The notes under the pieces are model-generated. The model was not told the origin of the DNA, searched no databases, and saw only the letters and a program-made list of their open reading frames with translations. From Candidatus Nanohalarchaeota archaeon (lineage in GTDB: Archaea; EX4484-52), in assembly GCA_003660905.1 (NCBI GenBank), contig QMVB01000041.1, forward strand, positions 1 to 7,899: DNA of 7,899 nt, in the 5' to 3' direction. A program made the position numbers and the translations under genes. Below, one piece after another: positions 1 through 6,324 of this stretch (positions within the stretch are counted from its first letter, which is position 1; each line of letters opens with the position of its first letter).

Positions 1-115
1 CCGAAATTATTGCATGCACGCCCCTGTGCCAAAAATCGCTTTTGTGTATTTCCTCTCTTGTTTTCTGTCCGATTACTTCGTCTTTTTCATTTACAATAGC
101 AAGTATCTCGCTCAT
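1..115 (-). CDS. Nudix hydrolase, isopentenyl-diphosphate isomerase type (5' part only)
   Basis: The first 38 codons of a gene that runs off the left edge. The peptide begins MSEILAIVNEKDEVIG and continues with a DFWHRGVHAIIS segment. This matches the N-terminus of COG1443-type Nudix proteins (Idi / YfcD group): an I/V-x-N/D-E start strand, a T-R-x-E-x-H helix, then a W/L-H-R-x-x-H strand leading into the Nudix fold. The ATG (115-113) overlaps the TGA of the upstream UbiD-family gene as ATGA and has no separate ribosome-binding site, so translation is probably coupled. The family includes type I isopentenyl-diphosphate isomerase, which interconverts IPP and DMAPP. That role fits the two isoprenoid genes upstream, but the Nudix box and the catalytic Cys/Glu lie outside the window. 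A general nucleotide or diphosphate hydrolase remains possible. The Nudix/Idi-like call is fairly secure; the isomerase role is inference. Confidence 0.72.
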   Translation of the reverse strand, partial: MSEILAIVNEKDEVIGQKTREEIHKSDFWHRGVHAIIS

Positions 116-1413
116 AAATATTTTTTCAAATCAACATCAGGATACCCTTCCTTTTTGAATTTACTTTTATCAACACCCGCTGGAATTGTCGCATCAATCC
201 CTGCCTTTGTTGTCCTCGCCTTCCCGCTGGATAAATCCGAAGACAAATCCAGGGAAGAGCCTTTCTGATTTTTAAAAATATACAAATCCTTATCTGCCTG
301 AAATCTTGTCGCAATTGCGCTTTCAACAGAGGCAGGGTTTCTTATGTTAATATCTTCATCAACAATAATGCAATGCTTCAGGGATTTATGCCCGATAAAG
401 CAGGCATCTATTGCTTTGACTGCATCATCTTTGTTTTTTTTCTCAATCTTTACAACGGCATGCAGCCACGAGCAACCGCCCGGTGTAATGCAAACATCAA
501 GGCATTTGCATACTTTATTTACTTCTTTAAATATCGTCGGCTCGCGAGGCATTCCCATCAATAATTTGTGCTCTGATTTTCCCGGGAGCAGTGCCTGGTA
601 AACCGGATTTTTCCTTGTAGTAATATGTTTTATTTTAATTACCGGCTGCCTGCGGACAATATCATAAGTTTCAGTCAAATCAAGAAAAGGACCTTCATCC
701 ACATATTCTCCGGTAAATTCTCCTTCCAATACAATCTCGCAGTCTGCAGGAACTTCTAAATCAATGGTTTTGCATTTAACCAATGGTGTATATTCCAAAG
801 CATTTGCCATTCCAAGTTCGCTTTTGTCCTTTGCAATAGACGTTGCCGCCGCAAGCAATACAGAAACAGAATTTCCTATGCAGACAGCAATCTCCAAGTT
901 CTTGTTTTTTTTCAGGGCGAGGTCTGTGCCTCTTTCTTCAATAATCCTGCCGACCAGTTTATTCTTGCCGACAACCATTAATCTGTGGATGCACATGTTG
1001 ACTCCGTTGTCTTTGTCTTTTATTATGCAAACCCCGCAAGTTAAATACCTGCCGCCGTCTTCCTTTTTATGGAATAAAAAGGGAAATTTAAATAAATCAA
1101 CATCGCTTATTTCAACTTCCTGGCAGAGCGCTTTTTCAATTATTTTCGGTTCTTTTGGTTTGTCTATTGCATCAATCATTTTTTGGACTATTTTGTCTTC
1201 TGCGATATTCAGAGATTCTGCAATTAATTTCGGGGAGGAGCAGAGTCCACTGACTACATTAATGTCCTGATTGTCCACTTTTTCAAACAAGACCGGCTTC
1301 CCGTCCAGTTTATATAAAATATTTGCAATCTCGCAGTCAGACGACACATTTTTTTTTATTTTCTTCAGTTGTCCTCTTTTGTCAAGATAATCTATAAATT
1401 CTCTTAATTCCAT
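112..1413 (-). CDS. UbiD-family decarboxylase, probable anhydromevalonate phosphate decarboxylase
   Basis: A 433-residue UbiD-family protein, the usual length for archaeal members. Family features are an N-terminal MELREFIDYL helix, an N139-M-C-I-H-R144 stretch at the prenyl-FMN/metal site, the E230-x-E232 and D239-E240-G-P-F active-site region, and a V-D-E-D-I-N-I-R-N-P segment (351-360) leading to A-T-R-F-Q-A-D (368-374). UbiD enzymes are cytosolic reversible (de)carboxylases that use prenylated FMN made by UbiX. The archaeal branch turns trans-anhydromevalonate 5-phosphate into isopentenyl phosphate in the modified mevalonate pathway. The substrate is inferred from the isopentenyl phosphate kinase gene in the same operon; UbiD substrates are otherwise diverse. 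The ATG at 1413 is chosen over an in-frame TTG at 1437 because AAAGGAGGG (1430-1422) sits 9 bases ahead of it. The gene begins 1 base after the DinD-like gene and overlaps the Nudix gene by 4 bases. No UbiX or phosphomevalonate dehydratase gene is in the window. Confidence 0.9.
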   Translation of the reverse strand: MELREFIDYLDKRGQLKKIKKNVSSDCEIANILYKLDGKPVLFEKVDNQDINVVSGLCSSPKLIAESLNIAEDKIVQKMIDAIDKPKEPKIIEKALCQEVEISDVDLFKFPFLFHKKEDGGRYLTCGVCIIKDKDNGVNMCIHRLMVVGKNKLVGRIIEERGTDLALKKNKNLEIAVCIGNSVSVLLAAATSIAKDKSELGMANALEYTPLVKCKTIDLEVPADCEIVLEGEFTGEYVDEGPFLDLTETYDIVRRQPVIKIKHITTRKNPVYQALLPGKSEHKLLMGMPREPTIFKEVNKVCKCLDVCITPGGCSWLHAVVKIEKKNKDDAVKAIDACFIGHKSLKHCIIVDEDINIRNPASVESAIATRFQADKDLYIFKNQKGSSLDLSSDLSSGKARTTKAGIDATIPAGVDKSKFKKEGYPDVDLKKYL

Positions 1414-1414
1414 A

Positions 1415-2245
1415 TTATTTTCCCTCCTTTCTTTCAAGTCTCTTAACGCTCTCTGGTTTTTCTAAATAGTTTTCAGGAGTGCTGATTTTTTCTTTTGATT
1501 TAATTTCTAATTTTTTTCTTGCATCTCCTGCAATTTCACCGCCTTCCTTTGCAGCATTTTTGTTTTCAATAAATCCTATTGCTTCTTTGCCTCTGGCAAT
1601 CTTTGTGGTAGATGCTTCGCCAAGCATCGTAAAAATTAATTCTAAATCAGTCATGTGGTCTCTTAGGTTTTCTTTCTTCAATCCTTTGTAATTTTTATAT
1701 TCATTTGGAGTCATGCCAAAGGTTGCCTTGGAGATTTCAGCTGTTAGGATTGAGTATTCTTTTGTAGTTTCGATTCCTCTGCTGTCCCATTCATCCGTTA
1801 GTTCATCTCTTATTGCAATACCTCTGACTCGCTTTTCAATCCAGTTGTCAGAATAGCCTTTTTCTTTGTAGATTTCTTTCATCCGTTTTTGGGCAAGTTC
1901 CGGGTCTTGAATTTCCTGTACTCGTTCGTAGCCGACTTTTGCAAGCCAGCGTTTGAAAGGTTCTGCTTTAGGGGAAGGAATAGACTGTATTAACCTAAAT
2001 GCATTTTTCGTATTCACGCAATCTGTGTTGTAATATTTGCCATCTGTTGATTGTAGTTTCAGTTGGTTACAAATTGTAACCAACTGGTTTTCCCTATGTT
2101 TTAGAACTTTCCAGTAATTATTGGGATTTGGACTATCTGTCAAAACCCCCACAACATCAACCACAGAAAAATACCACTCTTCATTGTGCCATATTCGTCT
2201 TATTTTCTTGTCTTCAAATACAATTAATGCATTGTTTGATTCCAT
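1415..2245 (-). CDS. Bro-N domain protein, DinD-like (phage antirepressor / DNA-damage-inducible D type)
   Basis: A 276-residue protein, close in length to DinD-type proteins (about 275). Residues 8-50 form the Bro-N start: IVFEDKKIRRIWHNEEWYFS, then VVDVVGVLTDSPNPNNYWK. A conserved middle follows with FRLIQSIPSPKAEPFKRWLA (83-102), E-x-x-D-P-E-L-A-Q-K-R-M, and I-L-T-A-E-I-S-K-A-T-F-G-M-T-P (166-180). The charged C-terminus includes G-G-E-I-A-G-D-A-R-K-K-L-E (235-247). Bro-N proteins bind nucleic acid in phage and virus regulators, and E. coli dinD is part of the SOS regulon. The role here is unknown. The gene sits between isopentenyl phosphate kinase and the UbiD-type decarboxylase, 3 bases after one and 1 base before the other; GAGAGATGAT just ahead of its ATG may serve as ribosome-binding site. 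It appears intact. From memory, near-identical motif order occurs in many bacteria, which suggests transfer. The family call is strong; the function is open. Confidence 0.88.
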   Translation of the reverse strand: MESNNALIVFEDKKIRRIWHNEEWYFSVVDVVGVLTDSPNPNNYWKVLKHRENQLVTICNQLKLQSTDGKYYNTDCVNTKNAFRLIQSIPSPKAEPFKRWLAKVGYERVQEIQDPELAQKRMKEIYKEKGYSDNWIEKRVRGIAIRDELTDEWDSRGIETTKEYSILTAEISKATFGMTPNEYKNYKGLKKENLRDHMTDLELIFTMLGEASTTKIARGKEAIGFIENKNAAKEGGEIAGDARKKLEIKSKEKISTPENYLEKPESVKRLERKEGK

Positions 2246-2248
2246 AAA

Positions 2249-3052
2249 TCATCTCTCTACAATCGTCCCTATCGACTCATCTCCATCCAGAGCTTTTTTT
2301 ACATTTCCTTCAACAAGAGCACTGATAATCTGCGATTTAATTCCGCAATCGGCAATTTCCATCAATTCCGTTACTTTCCTAAGCATCCCCCCTGTAACAT
2401 CAACAGTGTTTGAACCAGTTATTCCTTTTTTTATTTTTCCAAAATTGGTTTTGTTTATTTTCTTAATCAACTTTGCTTTTTCATCTTCAAATGGATTTGA
2501 AGTGAATATCCCATTAACATTTGTCGCATGGATTATTTTGTCAAATTTGAGTTTTTTTGCCAGGTACGGCGCAATCTCATCCCCGGATAAAATAGAGCAT
2601 TTAATGACTTCATCAAAGGCAGGAACTCCATACAATACAGGAACTATTCCCGTATTCATCAACCCTTCAATTGCATCTGCATCCATTCGAGAGAGTTTTT
2701 TATTCTTCATCACTGCCATTGCCGATGCCTGCACAGGCATTGCAGGTATTCCATTTTCAATTAGGACTTCAGTTGCAATAAGGTCAAGTTCATTCTGAAG
2801 CCTTTGGGTTTGCGCAAAATCAATCAACTGGGATTTTGTTTTTACACCATTGTGGATGTCAGTTTTATGCACAATTTGGTGCCCGTAAGAGCCAGCCCCA
2901 TGAATGATTATCAGTTTCGCTGTCTTATTTAAATTGTAAAACTCGCCTATTTGTTTTGCTATTTTTTGCAGATTTTCCATGTTCACAGCAGGCACTTCTT
3001 CTTCTTTTTTCGTGATGACTGAACCTCCTATTTTCAATATTATTCTTTCCAT
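2249..3052 (-). CDS. Isopentenyl phosphate kinase
   Basis: A 267-residue amino-acid-kinase-fold protein, typical for the archaeal enzyme (about 245-270). It opens with ILKIGGSVITKK (5-16), the lysine and glycine loop of the fold. I-I-I-H-G-A-G-S-Y-G-H (48-58) carries the histidine signature that separates isopentenyl phosphate kinase from other members. Nucleotide and substrate segments follow: S-R-M-D-A-D (121-126), S-I-L-S-G-D-E-I (153-160), A-T-N-V-N-G-I-F (176-183) and D-V-T-G-G-M-L-R-K (218-226). The enzyme phosphorylates isopentenyl phosphate with ATP to give IPP, the last step before isomerisation and chain growth toward archaeal ether lipids. It acts in the cytosol. The gene starts 4 bases after the AIM24-family gene and is followed after 3 bases by the DinD-like gene, so it is an internal operon member. 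The UbiD-type neighbour would supply its substrate. Confidence 0.93.
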   Translation of the reverse strand: MERIILKIGGSVITKKEEEVPAVNMENLQKIAKQIGEFYNLNKTAKLIIIHGAGSYGHQIVHKTDIHNGVKTKSQLIDFAQTQRLQNELDLIATEVLIENGIPAMPVQASAMAVMKNKKLSRMDADAIEGLMNTGIVPVLYGVPAFDEVIKCSILSGDEIAPYLAKKLKFDKIIHATNVNGIFTSNPFEDEKAKLIKKINKTNFGKIKKGITGSNTVDVTGGMLRKVTELMEIADCGIKSQIISALVEGNVKKALDGDESIGTIVER

Positions 3053-3056
3053 ATAT

Positions 3057-3788
3057 TTATCTCTTCAACAACGTACTAATCACTCCCGAAGACCCCGAGG
3101 TATTTTGTTGTTTCTGCGGCATAAACGGAGATAATGCGCCCGCAAGATTATGCAGATTCAATGATTGGAGTATTACTTTCCCCGGACCTGTAAGATTCGT
3201 CAAAAACAGGCCTTCTCCTCCAAGAAGCATCGTCTTTATTCCTTTGACTCGTTCAATATTGTAGCTTACCGATTCGTCCCATCCTACGACGCTTCCAGTA
3301 TCTACCTTCAGGGATTCCCCGGCTTTTAGGTTGAATTCAACAAAATCCCCGCATGCATGGATGAAAGCTGTTCCTTTTCCGCTGAGTTTTTCTATAATAA
3401 ATCCCTCTCCGCCAAAGAGCAAAGCCCCTAATTTTTTCTGGAATGCGATGCTCAATCCCACGCTATCCTCTGCACAGAGGAATGCATCTTTCTGCGCCAT
3501 AAATCCCTTGCCCTGCTTGATTTCAATTGCATGAATAGTTCCCGGAGCATTGCCTCCAAAAGCCACAGTAGCTTTTCCCCCGCCGGATTTAAATTCCATC
3601 ATAAACATACTTTCTCCCACAAGAAGTTTTCTCCCCAGAGATTTCATCAAGCCACCTTTCATTTTTGCTTCCATCTTCATATTGGAACTCATATACACCA
3701 TTGCACCCGCTTCGCCATATACTTTTTCTCCAGCTTCCAATTCAATGACTACAAGCTGAAGATTATTCCCTGTTATTTTGTATTTCAT
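3057..3788 (-). CDS. AIM24 / TIGR00266 family protein
   Basis: A 243-residue protein of the AIM24 (DUF124, TIGR00266) family, near the usual 220-260. It is almost all beta strand and glycine turns. Seen are an N-terminal V-I-E-L-E-A-G-E-K-V-Y-G-E-A-G-A-M segment, the L-L-F-G-G-E-G-F-I and L-L-G-G-E-G-L-F repeats, and the family's closing L-T-G-P-G-K-V-I-L-Q-S-L near residue 210. A polar Q/S-rich tail ends in STLLKR. The molecular function is unknown; yeast AIM24 is mitochondrial and affects inner-membrane organisation. The ATG at 3788 is chosen over an in-frame TTG 15 bases upstream because it matches the family start and lies near the transcription start expected from the TATA-like element. 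It is the first gene of the operon, 4 bases before isopentenyl phosphate kinase. A membrane or lipid link is only an inference from that position. Confidence 0.87.
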   Translation of the reverse strand: MKYKITGNNLQLVVIELEAGEKVYGEAGAMVYMSSNMKMEAKMKGGLMKSLGRKLLVGESMFMMEFKSGGGKATVAFGGNAPGTIHAIEIKQGKGFMAQKDAFLCAEDSVGLSIAFQKKLGALLFGGEGFIIEKLSGKGTAFIHACGDFVEFNLKAGESLKVDTGSVVGWDESVSYNIERVKGIKTMLLGGEGLFLTNLTGPGKVILQSLNLHNLAGALSPFMPQKQQNTSGSSGVISTLLKR

Positions 3789-3815
3789 AATTGTCACAAA
3801 CAATAATAGATAAAA

Positions 3816-3828
3816 GAAATATAAAAAA
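3816..3828 (-). promoter_or_regulatory. TATA-like promoter element of the AIM24-isoprenoid operon
   Basis: On the minus strand this reads TTTTTTATATTTC. Its centre is about 34 bases ahead of the AIM24 ATG, so the usual archaeal spacing of about 26 bases to transcription start predicts a leader of only some 8 bases. A second TTTAAAAA-type element lies further upstream at about 3866-3875 and would give a longer leader. Background AT-richness makes either uncertain. Confidence 0.4.
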
Positions 3829-3903
3829 TTATCTTTCTGTGGTTTTATTGGGTGTTGTTGCGCAAATTTTTAAATTAAGGTAGTATCAAAGAAACATAGT
3901 GTG

Positions 3904-3919
3904 TAAAAAGATAAAAAAG
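3904..3919 (-). terminator. U-rich archaeal terminator of the oxidoreductase gene
   Basis: The minus strand reads CTTTTTTATCTTTTTA about 43 bases after the oxidoreductase stop codon. There is no obvious GC hairpin ahead of it. Runs of five or more U are enough for archaeal RNA polymerase to terminate, so it probably separates the oxidoreductase gene from the AIM24-led operon. Confidence 0.45.
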
Positions 3920-3961
3920 ATAGGATATCAAGCGAAATTGGCGGAATTTTGAGATATGTTA

Positions 3962-5170
3962 TCAATCAGAGGTGTATTTAACGCCCTTTTTATAATAAAC
4001 TTTTTTTGCTATTTTTTCAATCTCAATTGCATCATCTATAGGGCAAATCAATTGGCTATTGTTTCTTGCATGCACCAGATTGTCTATCATTCTGGCTATT
4101 GGCGTCCAACCATATACCGGCTTGCCATCAAGCATCTTATCCTTCATTGCATATTTGTCCATATTAAGAAAAGTTGCACCTAAATTTTTCAATAAAGGAA
4201 TTAAATTAGAATCAGAAGTATCCAGGATTCCTCTTTTTATTTGATCAAGAAGCACATATATATTTGCATTGCCTCTTATAACTGCGCTTATAGGAGTCAT
4301 ACCAGGCAATCGTGTAATTGTTTGTCCAAAATACGCTTTTGTATAATTTGTCTTGCCGTCAAGCATTATGAAATATCTTCTTTCCCTGTCTTCATCAAAC
4401 CCTCCTCTTATATCGCACAATGTTCCGTCATTGAATCGCAATCTAAATTTCGTATTCACATCACCTATATAAGGCATATTTTTTTCTTTCCAGGTCAGCA
4501 TTTCAATTTCATCTATATTTGGCTGTACTCTGCTAAAAGGAGCAGAAGACACGTGTTTTTTTATCAAATCAATCTCTGACAAATCATGAACCAGATCCTC
4601 CAGTAATATTCTTGATCCCTCTCCTCCACCGAGCCCTCTATGCGTAATGCCAACAAGATTTTTCCCTCGCCAATTAAAAAAATATTTTGGCTTGTAACTG
4701 GATCTGCGTATATCGTCAATTATACTCAAAACAACAGGATGCGCCCTTTCTACATAATTTACCTGAATCTTATTATTCGGATATCTATTCATGATTTTTA
4801 TGGTATGTTCTACATCTTCAGTAGTTGGCTTTTCAAGAAAAATATGTTTTTTATAATAAAGTCCAAGAATTAAAAAATAAATATGAAAATCTGTCGGCAC
4901 AGAAATACTCCAGAAATTAGTATTATCAACTATTTCTCTTAATATTTGATTTTCATTTACTTTCCAATAAAGACCACGTATATATCCTTTTTTTAGATCA
5001 AGGCATTGCGTAAGATCCTCATTTATGAATTTTGCTCCAATTTCATTTGCCAATGCCTGTGCTGTTGGATTGATATCAATTATATATTCTACTTTCGCAA
5101 CTCTTGCCCAGTCTTTTGCTTCAACAGAACCAATATTTCCGGCACCAAAAACAGCCACTCTATTAACCAT
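3962..5170 (-). CDS. Gfo/Idh/MocA family NAD(P)-dependent oxidoreductase
   Basis: A 402-residue cytosolic oxidoreductase of the glucose-fructose oxidoreductase / inositol dehydrogenase type. The N-terminal Rossmann fold shows V-A-V-F-G-A-G-N-I-G (5-14) and an acidic residue, D32, at the end of strand 2, which favours NAD over NADP. The family E-K-P motif is at 113-115 (F-L-E-K-P-T-T-E). The catalytic region reads G-G-G-E-G-S-R-I-L-L-E-D-L-V-H-D-L-S-E-I-D (181-201), corresponding to the GG-x-L-x-D-x-x-x-H-x-x-D pattern. Family members oxidise or epimerise sugars, inositols or nucleotide sugars; the substrate cannot be read from the sequence. The neighbours do not help: it has its own TATA box, a U-rich terminator and no packed partner. 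At 402 residues it is a little longer than the common 330-380. A nucleotide-sugar or cell-surface glycan role is a guess. Confidence 0.85.
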   Translation of the reverse strand: MVNRVAVFGAGNIGSVEAKDWARVAKVEYIIDINPTAQALANEIGAKFINEDLTQCLDLKKGYIRGLYWKVNENQILREIVDNTNFWSISVPTDFHIYFLILGLYYKKHIFLEKPTTEDVEHTIKIMNRYPNNKIQVNYVERAHPVVLSIIDDIRRSSYKPKYFFNWRGKNLVGITHRGLGGGEGSRILLEDLVHDLSEIDLIKKHVSSAPFSRVQPNIDEIEMLTWKEKNMPYIGDVNTKFRLRFNDGTLCDIRGGFDEDRERRYFIMLDGKTNYTKAYFGQTITRLPGMTPISAVIRGNANIYVLLDQIKRGILDTSDSNLIPLLKNLGATFLNMDKYAMKDKMLDGKPVYGWTPIARMIDNLVHARNNSQLICPIDDAIEIEKIAKKVYYKKGVKYTSD

Positions 5171-5186
5171 ATTATATCATATAAGT

Positions 5187-5200
5187 TATATTTATAAAAA
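5187..5200 (-). promoter_or_regulatory. TATA box of the oxidoreductase gene
   Basis: The minus strand reads TTTTTATAAATATA, close to the archaeal TTTATATA consensus. Its centre is about 24 bases ahead of the ATG at 5170, so transcription should start at or next to the start codon. No ribosome-binding site precedes that ATG, which fits a leaderless mRNA. It lies in the 53-base gap after the EMC3-like gene. Confidence 0.6.
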
Positions 5201-5223
5201 TTGCTAAGGGATATTGTCAATTA

Positions 5224-5697
5224 TCAAAAACTCATCTTAAAAATTTTCTTAAACACTATGCTCGCAATTATCGACACCATAATATAAATTCCCAGCCATC
5301 CAAACGTTGTTTTCCATAAAAAACCAAAAGGAGACAAAGAAAGCCATGGGATGCCAAGCCCCATCGGGAAAGTGTAAATAACATCTAAAAAATATTTCCT
5401 GATAATGGGGAATGCAATAATGAAAAGAGGCATTGTATACATCGTCGGCTTCATTGTCATCATCATTTGCTTTTTGGTCAACTCCATTGTTCTTGCAAGC
5501 ATCTTATTTGTTTTTGCAACATCGTTTTTCTTCTGGGCTTCCTTCATGTCTTTTTGAAGGGATTTGATTTCAGCCCTTATTCTCTTCATTGCAACATGAT
5601 CTATTGTTTTTTTCTGGATCAGTGTTACCACTAAAGACAGACCTGATGAAATCAGGGTCAACTGAATAAGGGGATCTAAAAACATATCAAAAATCAT
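5224..5697 (-). CDS. EMC3/TMCO1-like (DUF106) Oxa1-superfamily membrane insertase
   Basis: A 157-residue integral membrane protein. A hydrophobic segment at about 8-28 is followed by a charged, probably coiled-coil stretch at 37-80 (K-R-I-R-A-E-I-K-S-L-Q-K-D-M, then methionine-rich T-K-K-Q-M-M-M-T-M-K-P-T-M). A second membrane segment is at 84-100, a P-x-G-L-G-I-P-W loop at 111-118, and a third segment at 130-150. Three helices with a cytosolic coiled coil after the first, and methionines around it, are the marks of archaeal DUF106 proteins. These are relatives of YidC, Get1, EMC3 and TMCO1 that help place helices in the membrane. AAGG 4 bases before the ATG, overlapping the upstream stop, is the probable ribosome-binding site. 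The gene starts 5 bases after the OB-fold gene, so the two are co-transcribed. Family call strong; client proteins unknown. Confidence 0.88.
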   Translation of the reverse strand: MIFDMFLDPLIQLTLISSGLSLVVTLIQKKTIDHVAMKRIRAEIKSLQKDMKEAQKKNDVAKTNKMLARTMELTKKQMMMTMKPTMYTMPLFIIAFPIIRKYFLDVIYTFPMGLGIPWLSLSPFGFLWKTTFGWLGIYIMVSIIASIVFKKIFKMSF

Positions 5698-5702
5698 TTT
5701 CC

Positions 5703-6020
5703 TTATTCTGTGGTCTCTTTTTCATCTTCCCCGTCATTGACGCATTTAAGCGTTGAATTCTTTGAAAAGTTTAAACTTAAATTATTGTTCCATTCTCTAA
5801 CATATGCATTTTCTATTTCAACTTTTTTTGCATTCTTCACTTCATCAATCTTTTCCTGCCATAATGTAAGATTTATCCTTCCGGTCTTATCTTCTATTAC
5901 TGCATCTGCAACATCTCTTGGTCCGAATTTTGTATTTATTGTCCTGGGTTCGCCTACTTCTACTACATGTGCGCTTACGCTAACACTTTCTGAGTCTTTT
6001 GTTATATCTGATATATCCAT
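5703..6020 (-). CDS. Single OB-fold ssDNA-binding protein (archaeal SSB/RPA-like)
   Basis: A 105-residue protein made of one OB fold and a short acidic tail. The fold shows V-S-V-S-A-H-V-V-E-V-G-E-P-R-T-I-N-T (12-30), F-G-P-R-D-V-A-D-A-V-I-E-D-K-T-G-R-I-N-L-T-L-W (32-54), and V-E-I-E-N-A-Y-V (67-74). This E-P-R-T-x-x-T-K/R-F-G, A-D-A and D-x-T-G-x-I-x-L-T-L-W order is that of crenarchaeal SSB, SOSS-B and archaeal RPA OB domains. The tail, D-G-E-D-E-K-E-T-T-E (96-105), resembles the acidic tail that recruits partner proteins in bacterial and crenarchaeal SSB. It probably coats single-stranded DNA during replication or repair; RNA binding is an alternative. It leads a two-gene unit with the EMC3-like gene. 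GGTAGAG lies about 4 bases before the ATG but is a poor Shine-Dalgarno match. Confidence 0.85.
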   Translation of the reverse strand: MDISDITKDSESVSVSAHVVEVGEPRTINTKFGPRDVADAVIEDKTGRINLTLWQEKIDEVKNAKKVEIENAYVREWNNNLSLNFSKNSTLKCVNDGEDEKETTE

Positions 6021-6053
6021 AATACTCTACCTTTTCACATAGATAAAATAAAG

Positions 6054-6062
6054 TTTTATAAT
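6054..6062 (-). promoter_or_regulatory. TATA-like element of the OB-fold/EMC3 unit
   Basis: The minus strand reads ATTATAAAA, centred about 38 bases ahead of the OB-fold ATG. That would place transcription start near 6032 and leave a leader of about 12 bases that includes GGTAGAG. An interrupted inverted repeat, TGCCGC (6069-6074) with GCGGCA (6099-6104), lies just upstream and could be a regulator site, though its 24-base spacer makes it weak evidence. Confidence 0.4.
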
Positions 6063-6241
6063 ATTATCTGCCGCATTGCCGTAAATAATAAATATATCGC
6101 GGCACAAAAGTAATCATATTGCTTGTTATGCTAATTGTATCTTCATACATATTCTCCTGCAAATTTACAATTTATTCTTTTGCGGTTGAAAACGAGCAGA
6201 ACACATAAATACTGTCAAATATCGATTATATTTTTTTTGTA

Positions 6242-6279
6242 TTATTTTCTGCTATGCATAAATAGTAAGCAGAAAATAA
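6242..6279. repeat. Perfect 12-bp inverted repeat with 14-base loop
   Basis: TTATTTTCTGCT (6242-6253) is the exact reverse complement of AGCAGAAAATAA (6268-6279), leaving a 14-base loop. On neither strand is the stem followed by a T run: the T tract at 6231-6238 precedes the plus-strand stem and reads as A on the minus strand. It is therefore unlikely to be an intrinsic terminator. It could be an RNA stem, a regulator-binding palindrome, or part of a non-coding RNA. Confidence 0.7.
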
Positions 6280-6324
6280 GCTTAAAAGTAGTATTTTACG
6301 CAAGGAAACATTTATGATTAGTTC

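Noticed and set aside
764..1270. 168-codon plus-strand open frame inside the UbiD gene
   Set aside because: It is antisense to conserved UbiD motifs and has shadow-like composition.
1414..1437. Longer UbiD start at an in-frame TTG (1437)
   Set aside because: It would overlap the DinD-like gene by 23 bases and ignores the GGAGG placed correctly for the ATG at 1413; the extra residues do not match the family start.
2121..2798. 225-codon plus-strand open frame across the kinase and DinD-like genes
   Set aside because: It is antisense to two well-supported genes, rich in Ser, Phe and Ile, and shows no family motif; it is a shadow of the minus-strand reading frames.
6064..6150. 28-codon minus-strand frame with AGGAG ahead of its ATG
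   Set aside because: Very short, no conserved pattern, and the AT-rich region makes a chance match likely; not enough to list as a gene.
6242..6279. Stem-loop as a bacterial-type intrinsic terminator
   Set aside because: No T run follows the stem on either strand; the T tract lies on the wrong side for the plus strand and reads as A on the minus strand.
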